Below are positions 53,097 to 61,626 of a stretch of 64,000 nucleotides of DNA, one piece after another. Where the stretch lies: the NCBI GenBank assembly GCA_025062375.1, contig JANXAG010000005.1, positions 1 through 64,000 of the forward strand, given 5' to 3'. The DNA comes from Anaerolineae bacterium. GTDB taxonomy: Bacteria; Chloroflexota; Anaerolineae; SpSt-600. The translations under genes and the position numbers were made by a program. Positions within the stretch are counted from its first letter, which is position 1. Each line of letters begins with the position of its first letter. A model generated the notes under the pieces. That model was not told where the DNA came from, did not search any database, and saw only the letters and a program-made list of their open reading frames with translations.

Positions 53097-54096
53097 TTCC
53101 TTCCGCCTCTTTGAAGGGCCGGCCCACAAGTTCCACAAAAACATCCTCCAATGTGGGTTCCCGTTTGGTTAGACGGCGCACCTGAACGGAGTGTGCGGTC
53201 AATTTGTGGATTACCCCAGCTAAAGCTGAATCTTCCTCTAAAACTAAGTCCAGTTTTGCCCCACTATCAATTTCGCAGAATATGGCACGACGAACGCCAG
53301 GGATAGCTTCCAGTGCGTCGGAGGTCAAATCGTTTGGGTAAGTTATGTCCAATTCGAATAGGGCTTCATGGCGGAGGCGCTGCTTCAATGCCGCTGGAGA
53401 ATCGCAGGCCACAACCCTGCCCTGATCAATTATAGCCACCCGGTCGCATAATTCCTCCGCCTCATGCATATAGTGGGTAGTCAGGAAAACAGTGCGGTTG
53501 GGATGTTCCTGCAGCCACTCCTTTATGAACTGCCGGATCTGCCGCGCGGCGTTTACATCAAGCCCGAGGGTTGGTTCATCCAAAAAGAGGATTTCAGGGT
53601 CCGTAAGAAAGCCCCGGACGAGGTTCATTTTCTGGCGCATTCCGGTAGAAAGCTGGGAGACCTTAACATGCATCCATTCAGCAAGACCTACATGCCGCAG
53701 GAGTTCCTCAATCCGGCGGTTGGCTTCGGATGTAGGCATCCCGTAGAACTGAGCGAACATCCAGAGATTCTCCTTCACCGTAAGCAGCCCGTAGCCCGAG
53801 GTTTCCCCTCCGGACACCATGTTGATTATTGGGCGTATCTTGTGGGGCTCCTGGACCACATCAAAGCCTGCGACTATTGCTTTTCCGGAACTTGGTGCCA
53901 GTAGAGTAGTGAGGATTTTTATCAAAGTAGTTTTTCCGGCGCCATTGGGGCCCAGGAGGCCGAAAAGCTCGCCCTTAGCTATTTCCAGGTTGACTTCTCT
54001 TAGGGCAATGACCTCTTTCCGGCGTTTCTGGCGCTTTTCCTGCACTGTGAAGATTCGCCACAGGTTTTCAGTTTTTATGGCCCAATCTTTGTGCAT
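53086..54096 (-). CDS. ABC transporter ATP-binding protein (drug/lipid export type)
   Basis: A 336-residue ABC ATPase. Walker A is GPNGAGKTT near residue 49, the signature LSTGMRQK near 150, Walker B EILFLDEPTLGLD near 170, and the switch His in FLTTHYMHEAEEL. A C-terminal domain of about 90 residues follows (YPNDLTSDALEAIPGV onward), as in DrrA-like exporters. It is the first gene of a three-gene exporter operon. The STAND/BTAD regulator gene starts 112 bp away on the other strand. Confidence 0.92.
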   Translation of the reverse strand: MHKDWAIKTENLWRIFTVQEKRQKRRKEVIALREVNLEIAKGELFGLLGPNGAGKTTLIKILTTLLAPSSGKAIVAGFDVVQEPHKIRPIINMVSGGETSGYGLLTVKENLWMFAQFYGMPTSEANRRIEELLRHVGLAEWMHVKVSQLSTGMRQKMNLVRGFLTDPEILFLDEPTLGLDVNAARQIRQFIKEWLQEHPNRTVFLTTHYMHEAEELCDRVAIIDQGRVVACDSPAALKQRLRHEALFELDITYPNDLTSDALEAIPGVRRAIFCEIDSGAKLDLVLEEDSALAGVIHKLTAHSVQVRRLTKREPTLEDVFVELVGRPFKEAEGSES

Positions 54097-54125
54097 AGGC
54101 CCAACCTTGTCTGGAAATCGGAGAA

Positions 54126-54155
54126 ATTATAGTATATCGCCCCCACCGCAGGCAA
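54126..54155 (-). promoter_or_regulatory. Promoter of the ABC exporter operon
   Basis: Minus strand: -35 TTGCCT (54155-54150), 18-nt spacer, -10 TATAAT (54131-54126). Transcription would start near 54119, leaving about 22 nt of leader. Confidence 0.6.
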
Positions 54156-54175
54156 GCGTGCACCTCTTTATTGTG

Positions 54176-54184
54176 TGGTATAAT
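54176..54184 (+). promoter_or_regulatory. Extended -10 promoter of the regulator gene
   Basis: TGG followed by a perfect TATAAT (54179-54184). No good -35 is seen at 16-18 nt, so an extended -10 promoter or activator dependence is likely. It is back to back with the ABC exporter promoter. Confidence 0.55.
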
Positions 54185-54208
54185 GATAATAAGGAGGCGG
54201 GAATAGTT

Positions 54209-57200
54209 ATGGAAAAAGTACTGCTCAGGGTAAAGTTATTGCCTCCGCGTCTATCAGAACGGGTGCTGGCCCGCCCGCGTCTTACCCAGCAACTTCTTGA
54301 AGCCTTAAATTACCGCCTAACCATCCTCCGGGCAGGAGCCGGATACGGCAAGAGCACGGCCTTAGCCAGCTTAGCCGGGCAAGGGATCCCTTACGTGTGG
54401 TATCAGTTGGAGCGAGAGGACAGCGACCCTGTAACTTTTTTAACTTACCTGGCTCACGGCTTCCGCTCCCTTTTCCCCGATAGCCTGGAGCTGGCCCTGG
54501 CTTTCCTGGAAGAAAGTAGCGGACACTTCCCCCTGGTTCAGCTTGTGGACATTTTACTGGATGAGCTGGCGGCAAAGATTGCTTCTCCTCACCTGCTCAT
54601 TCTGGATGACGCCCATTTCCTTAAAGGTTCTTCAGAAACTTTAAGCCTTCTGGACCGCTTTATCGCTCATTCCCCACCAGATTTGCACACGATCCTCTCA
54701 ACCCGCTATGTGCTTAACCTCCCAACCCTAGTCCGGTGGAAAGCCCATGGGGAAGTTTTAGAGATTCACCAGGAGGATTTGGCCTTTAAACCTGAGGAAA
54801 TAGGGGCTCTTTTTGCTCAAAAATACAGGCTTTTTCTAACCTCTTCCGAGATTGCTTTTTTAGCGGAGCGAACGGAAGGATGGCCTATTGCACTGCAGTT
54901 AATTGGAAAGGCTCTTCAGAGGCACAGCGCTTCCAGCCTTTCCGAAGCCCTTAAGCAGGTGACTGGCCCAAGTGAAAGCCTCTTTTCATATCTGGCTCGG
55001 GAGGTTTTAGAGCAATTAGAACCGAGAATGCAGGATTTCCTCCTCAAGACGGCCGTGCTGCAGGATTTATCGCCTGCCATTTGCGATTGTTTGCGCGAGG
55101 CTGATGATAGCGCTTCTATAATAAACTACCTTGTAGAAAATGGCCTTTTTATTGTAAGTTTAGGCGAAGGGCTCTTCCGCTACCACCATTTGTTCCGGGA
55201 ATTTCTTTACCACCAATTATCACCTCAGGAAGCACAACAGGCCCACATGCGAGCTGCCAGGTGCTTTGTTCAGAGGGGCGACGAAGCAAGAGCTGTCCAC
55301 CACTTTCTTGCTGCCCAGGCTTGGGAGGAAGCCGCTGCGATCTTGGAAAGCCTGGGCCGAGATATGGTGCAGGCTGGGCGTCTTGAAGTCCTCTCCAATT
55401 GGCTCGGAATGCTTCCACCTAAGGTTCTGGCATCTCATCCGGCCCTGCTCATATATCTGGGAGACATCGCTCGCCTCCGAAGCCGCTTCCATGAAGCTCT
55501 CGGCTGGTATCAGCAAGCCGAAGAACGCTACCGCCTCAGAGGTGATAACAGAGGTGTTGGCCAGGCACTGCGGGGTAAAGCTCGTGTTTATCTGGACACT
55601 GTCAACCCTGTCCAGGCAGAGCGATACCTCCAAGAAGCTTTGCGCCTTGCTGATGGGCAAGAAGACCGGGAGAGCTTTGCTCGTCTTCTGGAACTCTTAG
55701 CAGAAAATCAGTTAAATCTGGGCCGTCCGGAGGAGGCTGAGCGCCTGCGAGCACAGGCTCGCACCCTTCGGGAAGAAGGACCAGGCGAAGCCGAATTAGC
55801 CATCCGGGTGCTTCTGCGCACAGGTCGGCTCAATGAAGCCCGTCGTTTGCTGGAAGAGCAGGCGGAAAGAGAGCGTCGGGAGCCTATTCTCAGACCACGG
55901 GCTCACCGGGAGACGCTGCTCCTTTTATCCCTGATTTTAGCTTTCCAAGGAGAACCTGAAGCTGCATATCAGTGCGCTGTAGAGGGCACTAAGAGAGGTC
56001 AACTTCTTCACTCCCCCTTTGTGACCGCTGTGGGGTATATGCGGCAGGGGCATTCCTGGCTTATCCGGGATAATCCGGATGGTTACTCTCATGCCTATCG
56101 CTGTTATCAGGAAGCCATCGCTTTAGGCGAAGATTTGGCAGTGCCACGCCTTAAGGTAGAAGCTTTCTGGGGCCTCTGCCGAGCTCATGGCTTTCAGGGA
56201 GAACTGGAAGCCGCTTTAGAGGCGGCCCGTCAAGGAATAGAGATCGCACAACAGGCAGGAGATGAATGGATAACGGCCCTGATCCGGGTTTCTATGGGAG
56301 CAGGATATGTCCTGGCTGGCGAATATAGCCTGGCGTTGGACTGGCTTACGCAGGCCCTCACAGCTTTCAGAGAGTGCAGTGACCCCTATGGGGAAGCCGT
56401 TGCCCGGCTTTGGCTTTCTCTCATATGGTGGCACAAAAACGACAAAGCTCGGCTGAGGCGAGATGCCGAAGAACTCCTTCGCCTGGTCCACAACCATGGC
56501 TATGATTACCTTCTCACCAAACGCACCCTCTTAGGGCCTCCTGACCCCCGCATGGTGGTTCCGATTCTGCTTTATGCCCGCAGTTCTGGTCTGCATCCTG
56601 CCTGCGTAGAGCGCCTCCTTCGGACTATGGGCTTGGAGAAGGTGGAATTCCACCCGGGATATCAGTTAAAAATCCAGACTTTGGGGCCGTTCAGAGTATG
56701 GCGGGGGAACAAGGAAATACTCCCGCTGGAATGGCGCCGTGAAAAGGCCAGAAGACTCTTTCAACTTCTCCTGACTTACCGGCACACCATGCTGGATCGG
56801 GACCAGATCCTGGAGATGCTCTGGCCCGGCTTGGAGCCTGAAACAGCTAAACGAGATTTTAAGGTAGCCTTGAGCACTCTCTGTAAGGTTTTGGAGCCCG
56901 AACGTTCAGAAGGGGCGCCTTCCGCCTATGTCCTTCGGGACGGCTCTCATTATGGGTTGAGGCCTGGTGCCGATATATGGCTGGATGTGGAGGAAATGGA
57001 AAAGGAAATAGCTTGCGGAGATAAACTCTTCAAGCAAGACCCCAGCAAAGCCCTAGAACATTACCAGCGGGCCTTAGCCCTTTATCAGGGAAATTATCTG
57101 GAGGATTGCCTTTACGAAGCCTGGTGCAGCGAAGAAAGAGAAAGAATTCTTATCCTTTACCTGCGCACTGCCGATAAAGTGGTCGAACTTTTGGCTCAGA

Positions 57201-57433
57201 AAGAGGCCTGGGAAGAGGTTTTAACGGTTTGTCGGGCTATATTAGCTCGTGATCCTTGCTGGGAGCAGGCCTATCGCTGGACAATGTTAGCCTACGCTCG
57301 AACAGGCCGCAAGGCTCAAGCCCTCAAAACTTTCAGACAATGCGCAGAAATACTCCAGAAAGAACTTCAGGTAGACCCTTCTCCCGCCACTATTCAGCTT
57401 TACGAAGAAATCCGCAATGACCGCCTTAAGTAA
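54209..57433 (+). CDS. STAND ATPase-TPR-BTAD transcriptional regulator
   Basis: A 1074-residue regulator. The N-terminal MalT-like STAND ATPase has Walker A GAGYGKST (43-50) and ILDDAHF (131-137), then RTEGWPIALQLIG and RYHHLFREFL typical of MalT/LuxR-type STAND proteins. Residues about 380-800 are TPR-like helical repeats. From about 819 comes an OmpR-like winged-helix domain (LGPFRVWRGNKEI, RREKARRLFQLLL, DQILEMLWPG), then a bacterial transcriptional activator (BTAD) domain to the end. SARP-family activators have that last pair, but normally at the N-terminus. Here it is C-terminal, where MalT has its LuxR domain. The ATG at 54209 follows AAGGAGG. The open frame reaching 53819 is antisense to the ABC ATPase and not coding. 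GTAAC repeats right behind the gene are its likely target. Confidence 0.9.
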   Translation: MEKVLLRVKLLPPRLSERVLARPRLTQQLLEALNYRLTILRAGAGYGKSTALASLAGQGIPYVWYQLEREDSDPVTFLTYLAHGFRSLFPDSLELALAFLEESSGHFPLVQLVDILLDELAAKIASPHLLILDDAHFLKGSSETLSLLDRFIAHSPPDLHTILSTRYVLNLPTLVRWKAHGEVLEIHQEDLAFKPEEIGALFAQKYRLFLTSSEIAFLAERTEGWPIALQLIGKALQRHSASSLSEALKQVTGPSESLFSYLAREVLEQLEPRMQDFLLKTAVLQDLSPAICDCLREADDSASIINYLVENGLFIVSLGEGLFRYHHLFREFLYHQLSPQEAQQAHMRAARCFVQRGDEARAVHHFLAAQAWEEAAAILESLGRDMVQAGRLEVLSNWLGMLPPKVLASHPALLIYLGDIARLRSRFHEALGWYQQAEERYRLRGDNRGVGQALRGKARVYLDTVNPVQAERYLQEALRLADGQEDRESFARLLELLAENQLNLGRPEEAERLRAQARTLREEGPGEAELAIRVLLRTGRLNEARRLLEEQAERERREPILRPRAHRETLLLLSLILAFQGEPEAAYQCAVEGTKRGQLLHSPFVTAVGYMRQGHSWLIRDNPDGYSHAYRCYQEAIALGEDLAVPRLKVEAFWGLCRAHGFQGELEAALEAARQGIEIAQQAGDEWITALIRVSMGAGYVLAGEYSLALDWLTQALTAFRECSDPYGEAVARLWLSLIWWHKNDKARLRRDAEELLRLVHNHGYDYLLTKRTLLGPPDPRMVVPILLYARSSGLHPACVERLLRTMGLEKVEFHPGYQLKIQTLGPFRVWRGNKEILPLEWRREKARRLFQLLLTYRHTMLDRDQILEMLWPGLEPETAKRDFKVALSTLCKVLEPERSEGAPSAYVLRDGSHYGLRPGADIWLDVEEMEKEIACGDKLFKQDPSKALEHYQRALALYQGNYLEDCLYEAWCSEERERILILYLRTADKVVELLAQKEAWEEVLTVCRAILARDPCWEQAYRWTMLAYARTGRKAQALKTFRQCAEILQKELQVDPSPATIQLYEEIRNDRLK

Positions 57434-57472
57434 CCATTTTGTAACTTTTTTGTAACCGCCCCATGTTATCCT
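57428..57472 (+). promoter_or_regulatory. SARP-like direct repeats and promoter of the acyl-CoA operon
   Basis: GTAAC occurs at 57430-57434, 57441-57445 and 57452-57456, exactly 11 bp apart, the last two inside TTTTGTAAC/TTTTTTGTAAC. A TGT-TATCCT extended -10-like box lies at 57464-57472. Taking the third repeat as a heptamer (57452-57458), 8 bp separate it from the -10 hexamer. The -35 region is inside the repeats. SARP activators are known to bind heptamer direct repeats at 11-bp spacing over the -35 region. The first repeat overlaps the regulator's stop codon. Confidence 0.65.
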
Positions 57473-57495
57473 CTTTCCTGCGAGGAGGTAAGGCT

Positions 57496-58260
57496 ATGCG
57501 TCTCAAAGACCGCGTTGCTCTGATTACTGGTGGAGCTATGGGCATAGGTCAGGCCACTGCTTTCCGCTTTGCCGAGGAAGGAGCGGTGGTTATCATCTGC
57601 GATGTGAATGAGGAGGCAGGCCGCCGAACAGCGGTGGATTTGGGAGATGAAACCCGTTTTTACAAAGTAGATGTTACTGACAGGAAAGCGGTTCAGGCCT
57701 GGGTAGACGACGTTGTCGCCCGATACGGCAGGGTTGATATACTTGTGAACAATGCCGGTATCCTCCGGGATGCCCTGCTGGTGAAATACAAAGATGGTCA
57801 AGTGGTAAGTCAGATGTCCGAAGAGGACTTCGATCGGGTAATTGCTGTTAACCTTAAGGGAGTTTTCAACTGTACTCAGGCCGTTGTGCCTTACATGATC
57901 CGGCAAGGCGGAGGGGTCATCCTCAATGCTTCCTCGGTTGTAGGAATAGATGGTAATTTTGGTCAAACCAATTACGTTGCTTCCAAAGCTGGTGTTATCG
58001 GGATGACCAGGGTCTGGGCCAGGGAACTGGGAAGATACAACATCCGGGTTAACGCGGTAGCACCGGGCTTTATTCTGACCGATATGGTCCGCCAGATGCC
58101 GGAAAAAATCCTGGAACTTATGAAAAGCCGTATCCCCCTGGGCCGTCTGGGCGATCCACGGGATGTTGCTAACGCCTACCTGTTCCTGGCTTCTGATGAA
58201 GCCTCTTACATAACCGGTGCTGTGCTAAGGGTAGATGGGGGAATCGTGGTAGGCACCTGA
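57496..58260 (+). CDS. Short-chain dehydrogenase/reductase (FabG-like)
   Basis: A 254-residue classical SDR. The cofactor motif is TGGAMGIG near residue 12, NNAG is near 87, the catalytic Ser in LNASSVVG, and Y-x3-K in NYVASKAG near 158. VDGGIVVG closes the protein. D39 after the second strand (IICDVNEE) suggests NAD rather than NADP. It would oxidise a hydroxyacyl group or alcohol, or reduce the ketone. GAGGAGGTAAGGCT precedes the ATG at 57496. It is the first gene of the acyl-CoA operon behind the GTAAC repeats. Confidence 0.9.
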   Translation: MRLKDRVALITGGAMGIGQATAFRFAEEGAVVIICDVNEEAGRRTAVDLGDETRFYKVDVTDRKAVQAWVDDVVARYGRVDILVNNAGILRDALLVKYKDGQVVSQMSEEDFDRVIAVNLKGVFNCTQAVVPYMIRQGGGVILNASSVVGIDGNFGQTNYVASKAGVIGMTRVWARELGRYNIRVNAVAPGFILTDMVRQMPEKILELMKSRIPLGRLGDPRDVANAYLFLASDEASYITGAVLRVDGGIVVGT

Positions 58261-58270
58261 AGGAGGAAGA

Positions 58271-59797
58271 ATGATTGTTGGTGACTGGCTCGGACGCCGG
58301 GAACTACTTACCCCCAACAAGGTTGCCCTGATAGATACGCTGAAGGGCCATCGTCCCATAACTTATCGAGAATGGAGCCGAACGGTTAACCGCACCGCCC
58401 GTTTCCTTCAGGAGCGTTTTGGAGTTCGCAAAGGCGATAGAGTGGCTATCCTGGCTCACAATTGTGTGGAGTATTTAGATCTCTGGTTTGCTCTGGGCCG
58501 TATCGGTGGAATTATGCAGACTCTGAACTGGCGCCTTACCCCTTACGAGCTGGAAAGCCTGTTGGTTGATGGGAGGCCAGTAGCCCTGGTCTACGGAAGC
58601 GAATTCACCTCCCAGGTCAATGCCCTGCGGGGCAAAGTGCCTGAACTCCGTTATTACATCGCCCTCGGGGAAAAGGCAGCCCCAGATGATGTGGCCTTTT
58701 CTGAACGCGAATCCTTCTCAGACCATCCTCTTCCAGAAATAGACCTGGATTGGAATGATCCGTGGGTTATTTGCTACACCGGCGGGACCACAGGTTTTCC
58801 GAAAGGAGCTGTTCTAACTCACCTTTCCATCACAGCTAACGCCGTTAACACTATTGTCTCATGGGGTCTTACCCCCGATGATGTGGCAATCCTGAATGCT
58901 CCCCTCTTCCACACAGGTGGCCTGAACGTCTTTACCGCTCCTCTCGTTTATATCGGAGGCACTAGTATTGTCTGCAAAACCTTTGATCCCGACCAGGTGT
59001 TTGACCTAATCCGTGATGCAGGGGTGACAGTGTTCTTCGGTGTTCCTACAATGTTCATTATGCTTCAGCAGCATCCGCGATGGGAAGAAGCCGATTTTTC
59101 TCGCCTCAAAATTGTGATAAGCGGCGGCGCGCCCTGCCCGATGTCCGTATTTGAGAAGTTCTGGGAGCGAGGGGTTAATTTCAAGACAGGCTATGGCCTT
59201 ACTGAGGCCGGCCCTAATACCTTCTGGCTCCCTCCGGAAGATGTCCGACGCAAGCCTGGTTCTGTGGGTTTTCCTCTCTTCCATATTGACTTGAAAATAG
59301 TGCGGAGCGATGGAACCGAATGCGGTCCAGAAGAAGTAGGAGAACTGCTCATCCGTGGGCCTCATGTCTGCGCTGGTTACTGGAATAACCCTGAAGCTAC
59401 AGCTCAGGCTTTTCGGGATGGGTGGCTTTACACTGGCGACCTGGCTAAACGTGATGCTGAAGGCTATTACTACATAGTTGGGCGAATCAAGGACATGTTC
59501 ATTTCCGGAGGCGAAAACGTTTATCCTGCCGAAGTTGAAAGCGTCCTCCATGCCCATCCAGCAGTAGCTGAAGCCGCAGTCATAGGAGTACCCGACCCCA
59601 AATGGGGAGAAGTGGGCCGGGCTATTGTAGCCCTTCGCCCTGGTTTCTCCGTCACTGAAGAAGAACTAATAGCTTTCTGCCGGGAGCGATTGGCCAGCTA
59701 CAAAGTTCCCAAGTCTTTCGTCTTTTTGGAAGCTTTGCCCAAAACAGGAGCAGGCAAAATAGATAAGGAGCGTCTGAAAAAGGAATACGGCTCATAG
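58271..59797 (+). CDS. AMP-dependent acyl-CoA ligase (first copy)
   Basis: A 508-residue ANL-superfamily enzyme that activates a carboxylic acid as acyl-AMP and then acyl-CoA. Motifs in order are CYTGGTTGFPKG (168-179), GYGLTEAGP near 310, YTGDLAKRD near 390, GRIKDMFISGGENVYP near 410, and the adenylation Lys in TGAGKIDK near the end. Chain length of the substrate cannot be told. AGGAGGAAGA precedes it 10 nt after the SDR stop. A second ligase of the same family lies three genes downstream. Confidence 0.92.
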   Translation: MIVGDWLGRRELLTPNKVALIDTLKGHRPITYREWSRTVNRTARFLQERFGVRKGDRVAILAHNCVEYLDLWFALGRIGGIMQTLNWRLTPYELESLLVDGRPVALVYGSEFTSQVNALRGKVPELRYYIALGEKAAPDDVAFSERESFSDHPLPEIDLDWNDPWVICYTGGTTGFPKGAVLTHLSITANAVNTIVSWGLTPDDVAILNAPLFHTGGLNVFTAPLVYIGGTSIVCKTFDPDQVFDLIRDAGVTVFFGVPTMFIMLQQHPRWEEADFSRLKIVISGGAPCPMSVFEKFWERGVNFKTGYGLTEAGPNTFWLPPEDVRRKPGSVGFPLFHIDLKIVRSDGTECGPEEVGELLIRGPHVCAGYWNNPEATAQAFRDGWLYTGDLAKRDAEGYYYIVGRIKDMFISGGENVYPAEVESVLHAHPAVAEAAVIGVPDPKWGEVGRAIVALRPGFSVTEEELIAFCRERLASYKVPKSFVFLEALPKTGAGKIDKERLKKEYGS

Positions 59798-59811
59798 ACA
59801 AGGAGGTCTAA

Positions 59812-60618
59812 ATGCCAAGGATGAAGGTGAACGACATAGAAGTTGCGTATGAAGTGACCGGGGACGGTCATCCACTGGTTTTAATTACCGGTGTTGGTTA
59901 CGGACGTTGGTTCTGGCACAAGATTGTGCCTGACCTTGCAAAACATTTTAAGGTGATTACCTTCGACAACCGGGGGGCAGGCGAAAGCGATAAGCCCCCG
60001 GGCCCCTACACTACGAAGATGATGGCTGCTGACACCGCAGGGCTCCTGGATGGCCTCGGAATTAGCAAGGCTTATGTAATGGGTCACTCCCTTGGAGGGT
60101 TCATTGCCCAGGAATTAGCTTTAGCCAGGCCAGAGCTGGTAGAAAAGCTGGTTCTGGCTTCCACCACCTACGGAGGCCCCAATGTTATCCCCATTACCCC
60201 GGAAGCCCTTGAAGTTTTGACCAAGCGAGATGGTGATCCAGTAGAATTGGTCCATAGAGGAATCAAGGTAGCTTGTGCTCCTGGTTTCGCTGAGCGCCAT
60301 CCAGAAATAGTCAAAGAACTCCTGGAGTACCGTCTGACCAATCCTGTGCCGCCGGCTCAGTATCAGGCTCAGGTTATGGCTGGCGCCACCCATAACGCTG
60401 AAGATCGCATTTCACAAATCACTTGTCCTGTGCTGATTCTCTTCGGCGAACATGATAAAGTGGTCCCTCCTGGCAATGCAGAGCTTCTGGCCAGAAAGCT
60501 TCCCAACGCTCGGGTGAAAATCATCCCCAATACAGGCCACATCTTTCCCATAGAAGACCCGCAAGCTACTATAAGGGCTTTACTGGAGTTCCTGAAACCC
60601 GATGTGGAGGCTGGCTAA
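59812..60618 (+). CDS. Alpha/beta-fold hydrolase (first copy)
   Basis: A 268-residue alpha/beta hydrolase with a full triad: S93 in GHSLGG, D215 in FGEHDKVVP and H243 in PNTGHIFP. DNRGAGESDKP near residue 53 is the usual loop. It may cleave an ester, lactone, thioester or C-C bond. 3-oxoadipate enol-lactonase and meta-cleavage hydrolases look alike at this level. AAGGAGGTCTAA precedes the ATG. Its stop overlaps the next start by one base (TAATG). Confidence 0.88.
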   Translation: MPRMKVNDIEVAYEVTGDGHPLVLITGVGYGRWFWHKIVPDLAKHFKVITFDNRGAGESDKPPGPYTTKMMAADTAGLLDGLGISKAYVMGHSLGGFIAQELALARPELVEKLVLASTTYGGPNVIPITPEALEVLTKRDGDPVELVHRGIKVACAPGFAERHPEIVKELLEYRLTNPVPPAQYQAQVMAGATHNAEDRISQITCPVLILFGEHDKVVPPGNAELLARKLPNARVKIIPNTGHIFPIEDPQATIRALLEFLKPDVEAG

Positions 60619-61610
60619 TGCGTCATGTGCGTATCGTTGCCACCGGAAGTTATGTGCCTGAAAGAGTGGTAACCAACGAAGAGATAGACGAAATACTGGG
60701 CGAGAAAACCAGTGACTGGCTTATAGAAAACGTGGGCATCCGCCAGCGCCATTGGATGACCCCTGATCAAACCACTTCTGATCTGGTGGTGGAGGCTTCC
60801 AAGAGAGCACTGGAACGGGCTGGCATTCGCCCTGAAGACCTGGACCTCATTATAGTCTCCACCGACACCCCAGATTATATCTCCCCTTCCACTTCCGCGG
60901 TGGTGCAATATAAGCTGGGCGCAGTAAATGCTGGCTGCTGGGATGTAAACAGCGCTTGTGCTGGCTGGGTCACTGCCCTGGATCAGGGTGCCCGCTACAT
61001 AATGACCGAACCATCAATGCGCTACGTCTTAGTAGCGGGGGGCTATGGAATGAGCCGCTTCCTGGACTTTAAAGACAAGAAAACCGCTAACCTCTTTGCC
61101 GATGGAGCTGGGGCTGTAGTGCTCGGCCCGAGTCAGGAGCCAGGGTTCCTGGCGAGCCAGTTTCTGGCCAGAGGTGAATACCATGACGCCCTGGGCATTT
61201 ACACCGGTGGGACTTTCAGACCCTGTACCCCGGAAAACCTGGAAAAGTATGGCCCTCCGCGAGTCCAATTCATCAAAAAATTCCCCCGCACCTTTAACAC
61301 CGAGTATTGGCCATGGCTCATCCAGAAAGCTCTGGAAAAGGCAGGCCTCACTGTAGAAGATGTGAGCCTCTTCCTCTTCACCCAGCTCAACCTGCGCACT
61401 ATTGAATTGATGATGCAAATTTTGGGTCAACCGATGGAGAAAACCCACTGGATAATGGACAAATGGGGCTATACAGGCTCGCCCTGTGTGGCAATGGCGC
61501 TGGATGATTTAATCAATCAGGGGCGAGGACCCAAACCAGGAGATATCATTGTCTTCTGCACCAGCGGCGGTGGTATCACGATGGCTGCCTCTGTGTGGCG
61601 GTGGATATAA
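60618..61610 (+). CDS. Ketoacyl-ACP-synthase-III-like protein with incomplete triad
   Basis: A 330-residue thiolase-fold protein of the FabH/HMG-CoA-synthase group. The nucleophile C114 is kept in NSACAGW. The position of the FabH His (in HQAN) reads T255-Q-L-N, and the Asn of GNTSAA reads Y285 in KWGYTGSP. Only the Cys of the Cys-His-Asn set remains, so ordinary decarboxylating condensation is unlikely. Related proteins that transfer or cleave acyl groups through the Cys alone are the nearest idea. It lies between two hydrolase/ligase pairs. Confidence 0.85.
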   Translation: MRHVRIVATGSYVPERVVTNEEIDEILGEKTSDWLIENVGIRQRHWMTPDQTTSDLVVEASKRALERAGIRPEDLDLIIVSTDTPDYISPSTSAVVQYKLGAVNAGCWDVNSACAGWVTALDQGARYIMTEPSMRYVLVAGGYGMSRFLDFKDKKTANLFADGAGAVVLGPSQEPGFLASQFLARGEYHDALGIYTGGTFRPCTPENLEKYGPPRVQFIKKFPRTFNTEYWPWLIQKALEKAGLTVEDVSLFLFTQLNLRTIELMMQILGQPMEKTHWIMDKWGYTGSPCVAMALDDLINQGRGPKPGDIIVFCTSGGGITMAASVWRWI

Positions 61611-61626
61611 CGGGGGAGAAAATTCC

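Noticed and set aside
53819-54208. 130-codon upstream extension of the STAND/BTAD regulator
   Set aside because: It runs antisense through the ABC ATPase and its promoter, and the ATG at 54209 has its own ribosome site and the normal family start.
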